A stretch of DNA of 39,458 nt from positions 1 to 39,458 of the IMG/VR virus record IMGVR_UViG_3300012000_000020. The stretch is one strand, 5' to 3'. Numbering within the stretch: position 1 is the first letter of the stretch; every line of letters starts with the position of its first letter. The notes beneath the pieces are model-generated. The model made no database searches. It worked only from the letters and a program-made list of their open reading frames with translations, and had not been told where the DNA came from. Source of the DNA: a virus. Both the position numbers and the translations under genes were made by a program. Shown piece by piece: positions 23,732 through 29,763 of the stretch.

Positions 23732-23896
23732 CTACGCTGCTGAAAGGTGATCCAGGTATACGAAGAGTTCTTCCTCGATCGGATCAGGGATCAGTTCGAG
23801 TAAGGAGAAGAGGAGTAATGCTTGGAGGATTCTTTCGAGGCGTACTGGATCATCCAGTGAGTTGATCAACTCAAGCTTGATGTGTTCTACCCACAT
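23732..23896 (-). CDS. 54-residue acidic protein, read from sequence
   Basis: ATG 23896 shares its A with the stop of the DUF3846-like gene (TGATG), a strong sign of coupled translation. The product starts MWVEHIKLELINSLDDPVRL, continues with an amphipathic leucine-rich helix (RILQALLLFSLLELI) and ends EEELFVYLDHLSAA. It is leucine-rich and acidic, predicted fully helical. It lies between the DUF3846-like gene and the amidoligase, so a link to that system is possible but unsupported. Confidence 0.7.
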   Translation of the reverse strand: MWVEHIKLELINSLDDPVRLERILQALLLFSLLELIPDPIEEELFVYLDHLSAA

Positions 23897-24270
23897 CAGA
23901 GGACATAGATGGAGAAGCTCGGCGCTTCCACGGTCACGGCGTTACTACCTGGGAAAGAGATGACGCCTTCCAACCATTCGATGTTGCACAGCGGTTCGAC
24001 ACTCTCACCCTCAGCGTTAGTGCCAAGGACGAGACCTTTGCCAGCGATGACCTGCTCGTAGTTCGGTTCCATCTTGATGCGGAAGTAATGCATCTCGGAC
24101 TGGTCCTTGAGCAGGCCCTCGTCATCCACGAACACGGTGTCCTCGTCGTCGTTGAGCTGGACGGCGGTGAAGTAATCACATCCGATCATCGGAGCGATGT
24201 CTTCCCAGTTGCCCGAGTAGTTCACTTCGGTGATCGCCTTCTCGAAGGGATCGATCAGGTATGCCTTCAT
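23896..24270 (-). CDS. DUF3846-like protein
   Basis: This has 124 residues. It begins MKAYLIDPFEKAITEVNYSGNWEDIAPMIG (first 30), then DYFTAVQLNDDEDTVFVDDEGLL and a beta-rich tail with GKGLVLGTNAEGES, the typical build of DUF3846 proteins encoded by phages and plasmids. Their role is unknown, and they often sit beside other small anti-defence-type genes. AAGGAG precedes the ATG. The start is two bases from the previous stop. Confidence 0.75.
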   Translation of the reverse strand: MKAYLIDPFEKAITEVNYSGNWEDIAPMIGCDYFTAVQLNDDEDTVFVDDEGLLKDQSEMHYFRIKMEPNYEQVIAGKGLVLGTNAEGESVEPLCNIEWLEGVISFPGSNAVTVEAPSFSIYVL

Positions 24271-24272
24271 TG

Positions 24273-24743
24273 CTACTCTCCTTGTTGATAGGTGTCAGTA
24301 CCGTAGGGCCAGGTCCTATCACGCCTGGTCCTACCATCGCGGAAGTAGTAGGCACCTTCGTACCCCTCCTTCTCGCACGAGAAGTGCAGCTTGAACCCGA
24401 GGTCTTGGTAGTGAGGGGCAAGCCGTTGGATAAACCGACGTGCGCTGTATCCCTCAGTGGTGAAGTGGACAGTGAAGAACGTTGGCTTGTCCGCGGTGAA
24501 CACCAAGTCATCGGGGTGGTTGGTGAAACCCCAGTAGTTCAGACGCCATTCTTGCAGCGTGGGGTAACCGTACATGTGCATGCGACGGAAGTACTCCTCG
24601 TCCGTCGTAGGTCGATCCTTCGGCAGGTCCTTAGGCTGCGCGAATAGATCATTGAATGGATCGCTGGTCTTGAACTTCTCTCGGAGAGGAACGACCAGCT
24701 TGTCCTCTCCATGGATGGTCAGCTTGTTGTTGACCTGTGCCAT
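24273..24743 (-). CDS. YubB/Api92-like ferredoxin-fold domain protein
   Basis: This has 156 residues. MAQVNNKLTIHGEDK at the start, a variable insert, then LQEWRLNYWGFTNHPDD, TVHFTTEGYSARRFIQRLA and GFKLHFSCEKEGYEGAYYF reproduce the YubB (DUF1281/Api92) pattern found on plasmids and in phages. The molecular function is not known. It is the second gene after the 69-residue protein and clusters with other small accessory genes. Confidence 0.75.
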   Translation of the reverse strand: MAQVNNKLTIHGEDKLVVPLREKFKTSDPFNDLFAQPKDLPKDRPTTDEEYFRRMHMYGYPTLQEWRLNYWGFTNHPDDLVFTADKPTFFTVHFTTEGYSARRFIQRLAPHYQDLGFKLHFSCEKEGYEGAYYFRDGRTRRDRTWPYGTDTYQQGE

Positions 24744-24745
24744 TG

Positions 24746-24955
24746 CTACTCCTTGCGTGGTCGCGTGGAAAGGTCGAGCTCGTTAAGCACCACCCTCGCC
24801 ATGGTCACGCCGATCTTGATGGCGGTTGGTTCGCCACTGTCGATGGCATTGACCAGGTGCTCGAGTGCATAGATAGACTTCATGCAGATGTCTCGAGCCT
24901 CGAGCTCGGCCTTGAAGTTCTGGATCAGGTTGTGATGGTCTCTGTCTGCAGTCAT
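24746..24955 (-). CDS. Hypothetical small helical protein
   Basis: ATG 24955 is chosen for AAGGAG four bases upstream; this gives 69 residues. The protein is helical (RDHHNLIQNFKAELEARDICMKSIYALEHLVNAI by position 4-38) and acidic, with a basic end (STRPRKE). No domain is recognised. It is the first gene after the hairpin at 24980-25005, suggesting a sub-operon start or read-through point. Confidence 0.65.
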   Translation of the reverse strand: MTADRDHHNLIQNFKAELEARDICMKSIYALEHLVNAIDSGEPTAIKIGVTMARVVLNELDLSTRPRKE

Positions 24956-24979
24956 GACTCTCCTTGTAGAAGGGGAGAA

Positions 24980-25005
24980 CACCGCCCCCGCAAGGGAGGG
25001 CGGTG
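24980..25005 (-). terminator. GC hairpin after the 132-residue protein gene
   Basis: CACCGCCC (24980-24987) and GGGCGGTG (24998-25005) make an 8-bp stem. Read leftward it is followed by TTCTCCCC, a weak U-tail, so termination is probably partial. Confidence 0.55.
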
Positions 25006-25013
25006 AGCGACCA

Positions 25014-25412
25014 TCACGCGTATGTAGCTTGATGCTGGAGGATCTTGTCGAGAGTGTTGAGGATCAGGTCCAGCTTGTCTTCCACCGTAGGTACGGCAAC
25101 CTTCCGCGCCTTTACCCTGCGATAGTGACTGACCATAGCCTTCGGCAGATCGGACATCAGGATGGGATACCCATTAGGGTTCGCGCCAACGATCTGCTCG
25201 CTGGCCCTATCCCAGTCCGACTGCAGGAACACGAGCATGTGGTCACGACCGATCTTGAAGCTGTCGATCGGCTCCATGCCCAGCCGCCTGACGAAGAAGT
25301 CCTGGCGACAGATACCTGCCATGTTGATACCACGGCTGCGCAACTCGTCGCAGATCCGTGCGCTGGACGTCTGATCTTTCTTCAGACGGTTGTCGAACAT
25401 TCCCACTTTCAC
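25014..25412 (-). CDS. Hypothetical protein (132 aa)
   Basis: The start is ambiguous: GTG 25412 is close to GGGAG, and ATG 25400 is the alternative. The protein has NRLKKDQTSSARICDELRSRG, FKIGRDHMLVFLQSDWDR and a long basic segment (HYRRVKARKVAVP) before a helical end. It is probably cytoplasmic with a nucleic-acid-friendly charge. The family is not recognised. It ends nine bases before the 24980-25005 hairpin. Confidence 0.65.
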   Translation of the reverse strand: MKVGMFDNRLKKDQTSSARICDELRSRGINMAGICRQDFFVRRLGMEPIDSFKIGRDHMLVFLQSDWDRASEQIVGANPNGYPILMSDLPKAMVSHYRRVKARKVAVPTVEDKLDLILNTLDKILQHQATYA

Positions 25413-25417
25413 TCTCC

Positions 25418-25756
25418 CTAGTAGATGGAACTCGAGGTCCCGATGAGGTGGTCCTTGCAGTGCTCGACCACCAGGTCATAGGCACGACGGGCCTTGCCAC
25501 CGATGTGCCATTCCTGAATGGCGTGGACGGGCAAGCCGTCCTCCACGCCCATGTAGTTGAAGCCGTTCTTCCAGTTGTAGATCGTGGCGACTGTGCCATC
25601 CTCGAACTGGATGACCCACTCGGCATCGGTCTTGTACCCATCTCCGGCAAGCGGCTCACCGAACAGATCGACCAGGCTGAAGTAACTGATCTGCATAGCA
25701 CCCTGCATCGATGTGCCGTTGATCAGGGTGAAGTCGGGTTGAGTCTTGAACTTCAT
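25418..25756 (-). CDS. Conserved small phage protein (FEDGTVATIYNWK type)
   Basis: ATG 25756 has AGGAG eight bases upstream; this gives 112 residues. The stretch GYKTDAEWVIQFEDGTVATI then YNWKNG, followed by EWHIGGKARRAYDLV, is familiar from many phage and plasmid proteins of unknown function and looks like a beta-sheet plus a C-terminal helix. It is coupled to the previous gene by an ATGA overlap. Confidence 0.72.
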   Translation of the reverse strand: MKFKTQPDFTLINGTSMQGAMQISYFSLVDLFGEPLAGDGYKTDAEWVIQFEDGTVATIYNWKNGFNYMGVEDGLPVHAIQEWHIGGKARRAYDLVVEHCKDHLIGTSSSIY

Positions 25757-25941
25757 GCGATGTACTCCTGACCCTTGGGGCGACGCTCGAGCTCGTTGAG
25801 CAACAGCCAGTTGTCGCCAAGGAAGTAGACGGACGAGAGCCACTGACGGCGCAGATGATTCACCGTCTTGCGCTGGCTCAATCCCTGAACTGGAAAGTTC
25901 TTCACTGCTCTGCGCATAAGCGCGTAACGACTGAGCTTCAT
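25753..25941 (-). CDS. Small basic protein
   Basis: ATG 25941 overlaps the preceding stop (ATGA); this gives 62 residues, strongly basic (KLSRYALMRRAVKNF, LSQRKTVNHLRRQW) with a hydrophobic SSVYFLGDNWLLL segment. It could bind nucleic acid or host proteins. No domain is recognised. Both ends are joined to neighbours by overlaps, which supports its reality. Confidence 0.65.
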   Translation of the reverse strand: MKLSRYALMRRAVKNFPVQGLSQRKTVNHLRRQWLSSVYFLGDNWLLLNELERRPKGQEYIA

Positions 25942-26117
25942 TGCATTACCCACTGATGAATGCCGCGGTGCGTGGCCTCGGCGTGAGCTGCGAGGGCGAA
26001 GCCGAACTCGTTCTTGGTCTCGGTCTCGTACAAAGCGACGAGCACCTCAGCGTCGGTCATGTGCTGCAGCTTTGCGAAGAACTCGCGCAGCTCCTGTTCA
26101 GTGAACTGATGTTCCAT
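25938..26117 (-). CDS. Small acidic helical protein
   Basis: ATG 26117 has AGGAGG six bases upstream; this gives 59 residues. The protein starts MEHQFTEQELREFFAKLQHM, continues TDAEVLVALYETETKNEFG and ends HRGIHQWVMQ. It is helical, with no recognised fold. The longer upstream extension is arginine-rich shadow sequence of the next gene and is rejected. Confidence 0.65.
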   Translation of the reverse strand: MEHQFTEQELREFFAKLQHMTDAEVLVALYETETKNEFGFALAAHAEATHRGIHQWVMQ

Positions 26118-26119
26118 GC

Positions 26120-26407
26120 CTACCTCCTGTTTCCATTGACGTTGTTGATGATGCGTTGCGCATCCTTTGCCAGCTGATCCATGCGGAATGGATCGTCTCT
26201 GGACTCGAGCAGATCGGAGAGAACCAAGAGCATGTCCGGCGCAGCGCAGATCAGACGTGCGTTGGCCAGGACTTCCTTGTTGTTCTCTCCGGTGCAGCAC
26301 ATCTCGCAGATGTCCTGTCCGTTGGACTCATCGGTTGGATCGATGGCGTAGACGAACACGCCGTGGCCGTCCTCTGCGATGAACTCCCAGCTACCCTGTG
26401 TGTGCAT
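26120..26407 (-). CDS. Phage protein of the 'ARLICAAPDML' type
   Basis: ATG 26407 gives 95 residues (GTG 26416 is possible). WEFIAEDGHGVFVYAIDP, a CEMCC patch, then ANARLICAAPDMLLVLSDLLE form the hallmark of a widespread phage family that usually ends 'ANARLIAAAPDLL'. Function is unknown. The N-terminal half looks like a small beta domain and the C-terminal half helical. Confidence 0.75.
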   Translation of the reverse strand: MHTQGSWEFIAEDGHGVFVYAIDPTDESNGQDICEMCCTGENNKEVLANARLICAAPDMLLVLSDLLESRDDPFRMDQLAKDAQRIINNVNGNRR

Positions 26408-26409
26408 GG

Positions 26410-26793
26410 TCACCACCAGCTGTCGTAGATGACGACCCGACCGTCCGCGATCTCATCGCGTGCAAGCCTGATGAACTCGAGGTCATTCTTGAGCGACTCT
26501 TCATCGGGCGGGTAGTTGCCGAAGAAGAAGCCGGTGGTCTCGGGCAAGTTGTAGTTGCGAAGGTCACGCTCGAGATCGAGCAAGTCATCCTCGGTCAACC
26601 GCACCGTGTTGCAGTTGAACGTCTCGCTTTTGCCACCCTTGCGGATGTACAGCTGATGCATCCAGCCATGAAGGTCGTGATGCTTGCGCCAGTAGAAGAT
26701 CTCGTATTTGTCTTCTCCGGTGAAGTCGAGGTCAACCTGTTGGTTTCCAGCATCCTTTGCGATGATGCTGTAGGCGTACATGTCAAGTCCCAT
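26410..26793 (-). CDS. Phage protein of the MGLDMY family
   Basis: This has 127 residues. The start MGLDMYAYSI, central IFYWRKHHDLHGWMHQLY and GFFFGNYPPDEESLKNDLEF are the diagnostic blocks of a common phage family whose members start MGLDMY. The role is unknown. The conserved His, Trp and Tyr around 38-48 suggest a binding pocket. AGGAG lies six bases before ATG, and the gene has a normal length for the family. Confidence 0.82.
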   Translation of the reverse strand: MGLDMYAYSIIAKDAGNQQVDLDFTGEDKYEIFYWRKHHDLHGWMHQLYIRKGGKSETFNCNTVRLTEDDLLDLERDLRNYNLPETTGFFFGNYPPDEESLKNDLEFIRLARDEIADGRVVIYDSWW

Positions 26794-26815
26794 TGCTATC
26801 TCCTGATGCCGACCT

Positions 26816-26989
26816 TCATCGCTCTCCCCTCATGCGGATGAGCAGATCCGCCTCGCTCGGCATGTGATCGAGGCTGGTGAACTCAGTGGTTGAGAGCAAC
26901 TCGATGATCGACTCACGTTCATCTCGTTGACCCTTGAGGTGCGCCAGGATGTACTGCGAATCCTGGGCGCGAAGGTTCTCCGCGTTCAT
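26816..26989 (-). CDS. 57-residue protein read from sequence
   Basis: ATG 26989 overlaps the upstream stop (ATGA) and has GGTGGAGG seven bases ahead. The product starts MNAENLRAQDSQYILAHLKG, then has an acidic helix and ends EADLLIRMRGER. It is helical and charged. It fills an otherwise unexplained gap between two leftward genes, and its overlap with the neighbour matches the rest of the operon. Function is unknown. Confidence 0.72.
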   Translation of the reverse strand: MNAENLRAQDSQYILAHLKGQRDERESIIELLSTTEFTSLDHMPSEADLLIRMRGER

Positions 26990-27240
26990 GCCCTGCCCTC
27001 CACCTGGTTGACGATGCTGGTGGCCAGGTCGCGGATACCCTGGTACACCTCGTACGGACGGGGGTGGCTCGGCTCCTGGTCGATCAACTCCTTGATCTGA
27101 GCGATCGCCTTGTAGATGGAGTCAGCGTTGTCCCTGATGCGCAGGGACTTGGCGATCTCGCGGGACTCCTCGATCTCTTCGATGAGGAACATCGAGCTGA
27201 TCTCCCCAAGCTCAGCGGGATCGATGTCGTACTGGTTCAT
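26986..27240 (-). CDS. Hypothetical acidic protein
   Basis: ATG 27240 has AGGAG eight bases upstream; this gives 84 residues. It starts MNQYDIDPAELGEISSMFLI, has a helical SREIAKSLRIRDNADSIYK segment and ends NQVEGRA. No domain is recognised. The 17-base repeat at 27257-27273 lies immediately upstream, so its transcription start may be controlled there. Confidence 0.68.
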   Translation of the reverse strand: MNQYDIDPAELGEISSMFLIEEIEESREIAKSLRIRDNADSIYKAIAQIKELIDQEPSHPRPYEVYQGIRDLATSIVNQVEGRA

Positions 27241-27256
27241 TGGTTGTCTCCTGAGG

Positions 27257-27273
27257 TGCGTGGAATGAACGCG
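27257..27273. repeat. 17-bp intergenic repeat, copy 2
   Basis: This is an exact second copy of TGCGTGGAATGAACGCG (copy 1 at 20842-20858), placed 16 bases ahead of the leftward ATG at 27240 and just before its ribosome site. The dyad GCGT-N7-ACGC is retained. Confidence 0.7.
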
Positions 27274-27312
27274 CCCGTTATGCCCGACCTTGGCCGCGGT
27301 AGCGCGAAGGTT

Positions 27313-27345
27313 TGGTGGCACCAGGCAGACGACCCAGTGCCACCA
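27313..27345 (-). terminator. 9-bp GC hairpin after the 145-residue protein gene
   Basis: TGGTGGCAC (27313-27321) and GTGCCACCA (27337-27345) pair perfectly with a 15-base interior that can itself pair in part. It lies just after the stop at 27354 in the leftward direction. The tail is AACCTTCG, so termination may be weak. Confidence 0.55.
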
Positions 27346-27353
27346 CCTTCCGG

Positions 27354-27791
27354 TTAGAACAGACCCTCTTCCTCATGGTCGGACTTCTTCGACGTGCGCT
27401 TCGGCTTAGCCTCAGCCACCGGCTGTTCCGGTTGAGCCACCGGAGCGTCAGCGGAGACGGTCTTCTCGAAGCGCTCGGAGAGAGCGTTAGCGAGAGCCTG
27501 CGCATCACCGTCGATGCGGAACTGTGCGAGCGCGGTCATCACCGCGATGCACGAGGAGATCTCTCGACGACCAGCACCAGCGGGACGCTTGCCGCCGAGG
27601 TAGTCGAGACGGCTCAGTTGAGCCGGAGTCGGAGCCATCATTGCGCGAGCGGTCTGCGCTGCGCTGATGAGGGCAGTCGCCTCACCGATGGTCAGCCCCT
27701 GCTTGGGGGCGATGCCGTATACGCCCAGCAGTTCGACTTGCTTGGCGGTTGCGGGGAGGGTGTTGCGGTTGACGACTACGTTGGTATCCAT
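27354..27791 (-). CDS. Hypothetical protein with repeated 'EATxLI' helix region
   Basis: ATG 27791 with AAAGGAG upstream gives 145 residues. LPATAKQVELLGVYGIAPKQG then LTIGEATALISAAQTARAMM, and again PTPAQLSRLDYLGGKRPAG, follow a pattern seen in phage and plasmid proteins: 'T..Q...L..LG......LT..EA..LI'. The C-terminus is Lys/Pro-rich and acidic (PKRTSKKSDHEEEGLF). The aromatic-acid tip hints at a binding tail, but function is unknown. Confidence 0.65.
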   Translation of the reverse strand: MDTNVVVNRNTLPATAKQVELLGVYGIAPKQGLTIGEATALISAAQTARAMMAPTPAQLSRLDYLGGKRPAGAGRREISSCIAVMTALAQFRIDGDAQALANALSERFEKTVSADAPVAQPEQPVAEAKPKRTSKKSDHEEEGLF

Positions 27792-27829
27792 GAACGTCTC
27801 CTTTAGAGGTTGGGTTGGATGTTGAGAGA

Positions 27830-27863
27830 GGGAATCCCCCCTCGTAGAGGGGGAGGGATTCCC
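27830..27863 (-). terminator. Hairpin after the 54-residue membrane gene
   Basis: GGGAATCCC (27830-27838) and GGGATTCCC (27855-27863) form nine pairs with a further C/G-rich inner stem. It begins two bases after the leftward stop at 27865. The U-tail is poor. Confidence 0.55.
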
Positions 27864-27864
27864 G

Positions 27865-28029
27865 TTAGTTACCGTTGGTGAGGGTGATGAGCGTTCCTGC
27901 CGCGATGGTGGCGGCACACCCAACAAGAGCCATCTCATGCCAGCCAACAACAGCTCCAAGGAACGCTGTTGGGATGGCGAACGCTGAGATGACGACTGCG
28001 ATTGCTCGAGCGATGCGGGTTGCATTCAT
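27865..28029 (-). CDS. 54-residue membrane protein
   Basis: ATG 28029 overlaps the upstream stop (ATGA) and has GGGAGG before it. Two hydrophobic stretches (ARAIAVVISAFAIPTAFLGA and ALVGCAATIAAGTLITL) predict two spans with short polar ends. Holin, superinfection exclusion or host-membrane effector are possible roles; nothing distinguishes them. Confidence 0.68.
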   Translation of the reverse strand: MNATRIARAIAVVISAFAIPTAFLGAVVGWHEMALVGCAATIAAGTLITLTNGN

Positions 28030-28211
28030 GCGTCCTCCCGCTTGAACCAGCCTTGGGTGAACAAGCCACCACCGCAAGGGATGAACTCCGGCGCATCGAG
28101 GCAGTACTCAGTCGGAGTGGTGAACCAGTCATCCGTCGCCCTGGCGAACTGGAGACGAAGGTTGCGAGCGGCATAAGCCACCGTGACGAGTTGCTGCGGG
28201 TTGTAGTACAT
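28026..28211 (-). CDS. Hypothetical protein (MYYNPQQL)
   Basis: ATG 28211 has GGAGG seven bases upstream; this gives 61 residues. It has AAYAARNL-type helix then a DWFTTPTEYCLDAPEFIPCGGG segment with two cysteines and an aromatic end (LFTQGWFKREDA). Possible small metal or nucleic-acid binder; family unknown. It follows the terminator at 28233-28248. Confidence 0.65.
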   Translation of the reverse strand: MYYNPQQLVTVAYAARNLRLQFARATDDWFTTPTEYCLDAPEFIPCGGGLFTQGWFKREDA

Positions 28212-28232
28212 GTGAGCCTCCAGAAAGAGAAA

Positions 28233-28248
28233 CGCCCCCGAAGGGGCG
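28233..28248 (-). terminator. Rho-independent terminator with UUCG loop
   Basis: Read leftward, CGCCCC-TTCG-GGGGCG is followed by TTTCTCTTTCT. This is the clearest terminator of the block, right after the stop of the 108-residue gene. Confidence 0.82.
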
Positions 28249-28254
28249 GTTGGT

Positions 28255-28581
28255 TCAGAACGGGATGTCGTCGTCCTCATCCGCGGGAGGCGGAACGACT
28301 GGACCATCCTTGAACACCTCAGGAAACGCCTGCGTGAGTGCTGACAGGCTCCAAAGAGCGACTTCCCGAGCAGTCATCATTCGCTCCAGGTTCTCGCTAT
28401 CAATGGCTTCGATGAGAAGATTGATGTCCCAGTAAGCGTGGAACACAGCCTCCTCACGAGTCGGAGGCGACTGCTCATCGTCCTGGTCCTCTGCACAGTT
28501 GTCGTAGGCAATCGGGTTGCCTTGGCTGTACATCGGGATGCGTGAGTCGGTGACTTCGTCAAGCCAGTCTTGGTGGTTCAT
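28255..28581 (-). CDS. Acidic protein with SSB-like DDDIPF tail
   Basis: This has 108 residues and starts behind AGGAGGT. The body is helical (HAYWDINLLIEAIDSENLERMM and on) with no OB-fold pattern, then a VVPPPADEDDDIPF tail. The last six residues equal the C-terminal tip of bacterial SSB, which docks helicases, nucleases and repair proteins. The gene is the first of the leftward block, so it would be expressed early and strongly. It may recruit or block host SSB partners, or be a divergent SSB; the first is my inference. Confidence 0.75.
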   Translation of the reverse strand: MNHQDWLDEVTDSRIPMYSQGNPIAYDNCAEDQDDEQSPPTREEAVFHAYWDINLLIEAIDSENLERMMTAREVALWSLSALTQAFPEVFKDGPVVPPPADEDDDIPF

Positions 28582-28804
28582 GCGACCTCCTGTCAGATTG
28601 AAGAAAGCTTTGCGGAACAGAGGGTTAGGGGAAGGAATAACGACTTGCGCCCTCGAAGAGGGGGAAGCAAGTCGGTTCAGCAGAGCTGAAGAGATGAGAA
28701 ACCTCCGCTAAGCCACTGATTGCGCTAGGGATTGAAGCCCGAAGGGGCGAGACGCGTCAGCGGCTCGATGCGCAGCACGAAAGCCCGACCCGAAGGGGAG
28801 CGCT
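28582..28804. other. Leader region of the leftward block
   Basis: No convincing gene. A strong hairpin (GACTTGC at 28642-28648 pairing with GCAAGTC at 28667-28673, with CCCTC/GAGGG inside) would sit in the 5' leader of the leftward transcript. Near 28736-28766 the plus strand reads CCCGAAGGGGC and later GTCAGCGGCTC (28756-28766), a pair of words also found at 36005-36039. I could not pick a clear promoter. Confidence 0.5.
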
Positions 28805-29224
28805 ATGACAAAACAACGGTTGCAGCAGCACAACGGCTGCACAGACCAGCTGCAGATGCAGTGTTTGCTGGGGGATCGACGGATTACTGATCCGCCAACC
28901 GTAGCAGGAGGGTGCATGGGTACCCCCAGGCGGACCCTACGCCGTAGGCAAGGGGGTGCTTTGGAACCAGCTATATCCCCTACCCACTCGGGAGTCTTCC
29001 TCCCATACCCCTCTGACGCGCTACAAGCGCCTCTGCTGCGTTCAAAGTGGTTGGGTGATACCTACCCCTCACCGGACCAAATGAATCGCTCTACGGGGGT
29101 CTTAGAGTCTCTTGTCCATTGTCATATAGCGGCGGTATGCTGGAGCCACGATGTACCCCAAGCGGTAGGTGGGGTTGTAACCGCCGCAGTGAGAGCTTGG
29201 CCTTTGTACGTTTCCACTGAGTGA
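28805..29224 (+). CDS. Doubtful ORF, 139 codons
   Basis: ATG is preceded by GGGGAG four bases away, but codon use is unlike the neighbours (frequent CCC, AGG, ATA, CGA) and the product (MTKQRLQQHNGCTDQLQMQC...) has no domain-like pattern. The DNA is full of short C/G runs. I list it as possible only; the stretch may be non-coding. Confidence 0.25.
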   Translation: MTKQRLQQHNGCTDQLQMQCLLGDRRITDPPTVAGGCMGTPRRTLRRRQGGALEPAISPTHSGVFLPYPSDALQAPLLRSKWLGDTYPSPDQMNRSTGVLESLVHCHIAAVCWSHDVPQAVGGVVTAAVRAWPLYVSTE

Positions 29225-29254
29225 TCTCACCGATTGGCCGCCGTAAGCGGCCAC

Positions 29255-29487
29255 TGTATATATATATATAAGTACTCTAAGTAGAGATAGAGATACTTAT
29301 GTAGATAGAAGGTTTGTAGTTGTATAGAGTTGTTTGTATCTATATACCTGGGCCCCTTTATAGGGGGCCCAGTATAGATAGAGAGAAGTTCTTATCTATG
29401 AGTAAGTATCTATCTACATAGATAAGTACTTCTACTACTAGGTTACTTACTAGTAGTACTAGTAGATATATATATAAGGGGGCCGAC
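29255..29487. other. AT-rich palindrome-dense region with leader hairpin element B
   Basis: It contains a TATATATATATA run, an ATAAGTACTCT/AGAGATACTTAT near-dyad, and TTGTTTGTATCT (29330-29341) leading into a CTGGGCCCC/GGGGCCCAG hairpin around 29349-29373. Next come a 17-bp arm pair with one mismatch (29384-29400 with 29417-29433), ACTACTAG/CTAGTAGT (29434-29441 with 29450-29457), and a second TATATATATA just before the gene at 29488. It may be an origin, promoter cluster or structured RNA. It is the most structured non-coding stretch of the window. Confidence 0.6.
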
Positions 29488-29643
29488 ATGTTGGAGATGG
29501 GATGTGAGCTGTTGGAGGGTGGAGCGTTGCATCTCACCTTCGACTCTGGGGAAGGCAACTATGCTGAGTTCAACTTCGACGATCTTGGCGATCTCGAAGG
29601 CTTCCTGATGGAAGTCCACGAGATGGCCATCTTGGGAGGATGA
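29488..29643 (+). CDS. 51-residue acidic protein
   Basis: Read from sequence. ATG 29488 follows AAGGGGG by five bases; the product starts MLEMGCELLEGGALHLTFDS, then EFNFDDLGDLEGFLMEVHEM and ends AILGG. It is acidic with a likely small beta-hairpin and helix. Codon use is like the other phage genes. It follows the palindrome-rich region and is directly followed by another small gene. Function is unknown. Confidence 0.65.
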   Translation: MLEMGCELLEGGALHLTFDSGEGNYAEFNFDDLGDLEGFLMEVHEMAILGG

Positions 29644-29763
29644 ATGGGTGTGCGTAAGTACGCAGTGCCTACCAAGGTGCTGCGCAAGGAAGCAAAGAAG
29701 AAGGGCAAGCTTGGTGAAGCAGCGCGGTATGCACTTTACTTACGACAGACGAATCGAAGTTAG
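29644..29763 (+). CDS. 39-residue basic protein
   Basis: Read from sequence. ATG immediately follows the previous TGA, with GGGAGG upstream. MGVRKYAVPTKVLRKEAKKK then GKLGEAARYALYLRQTNRS is strongly basic and could bind nucleic acid. The acidic/basic pair of tiny genes is a common phage theme (partner proteins), but no homology can be claimed. Confidence 0.6.
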   Translation: MGVRKYAVPTKVLRKEAKKKGKLGEAARYALYLRQTNRS

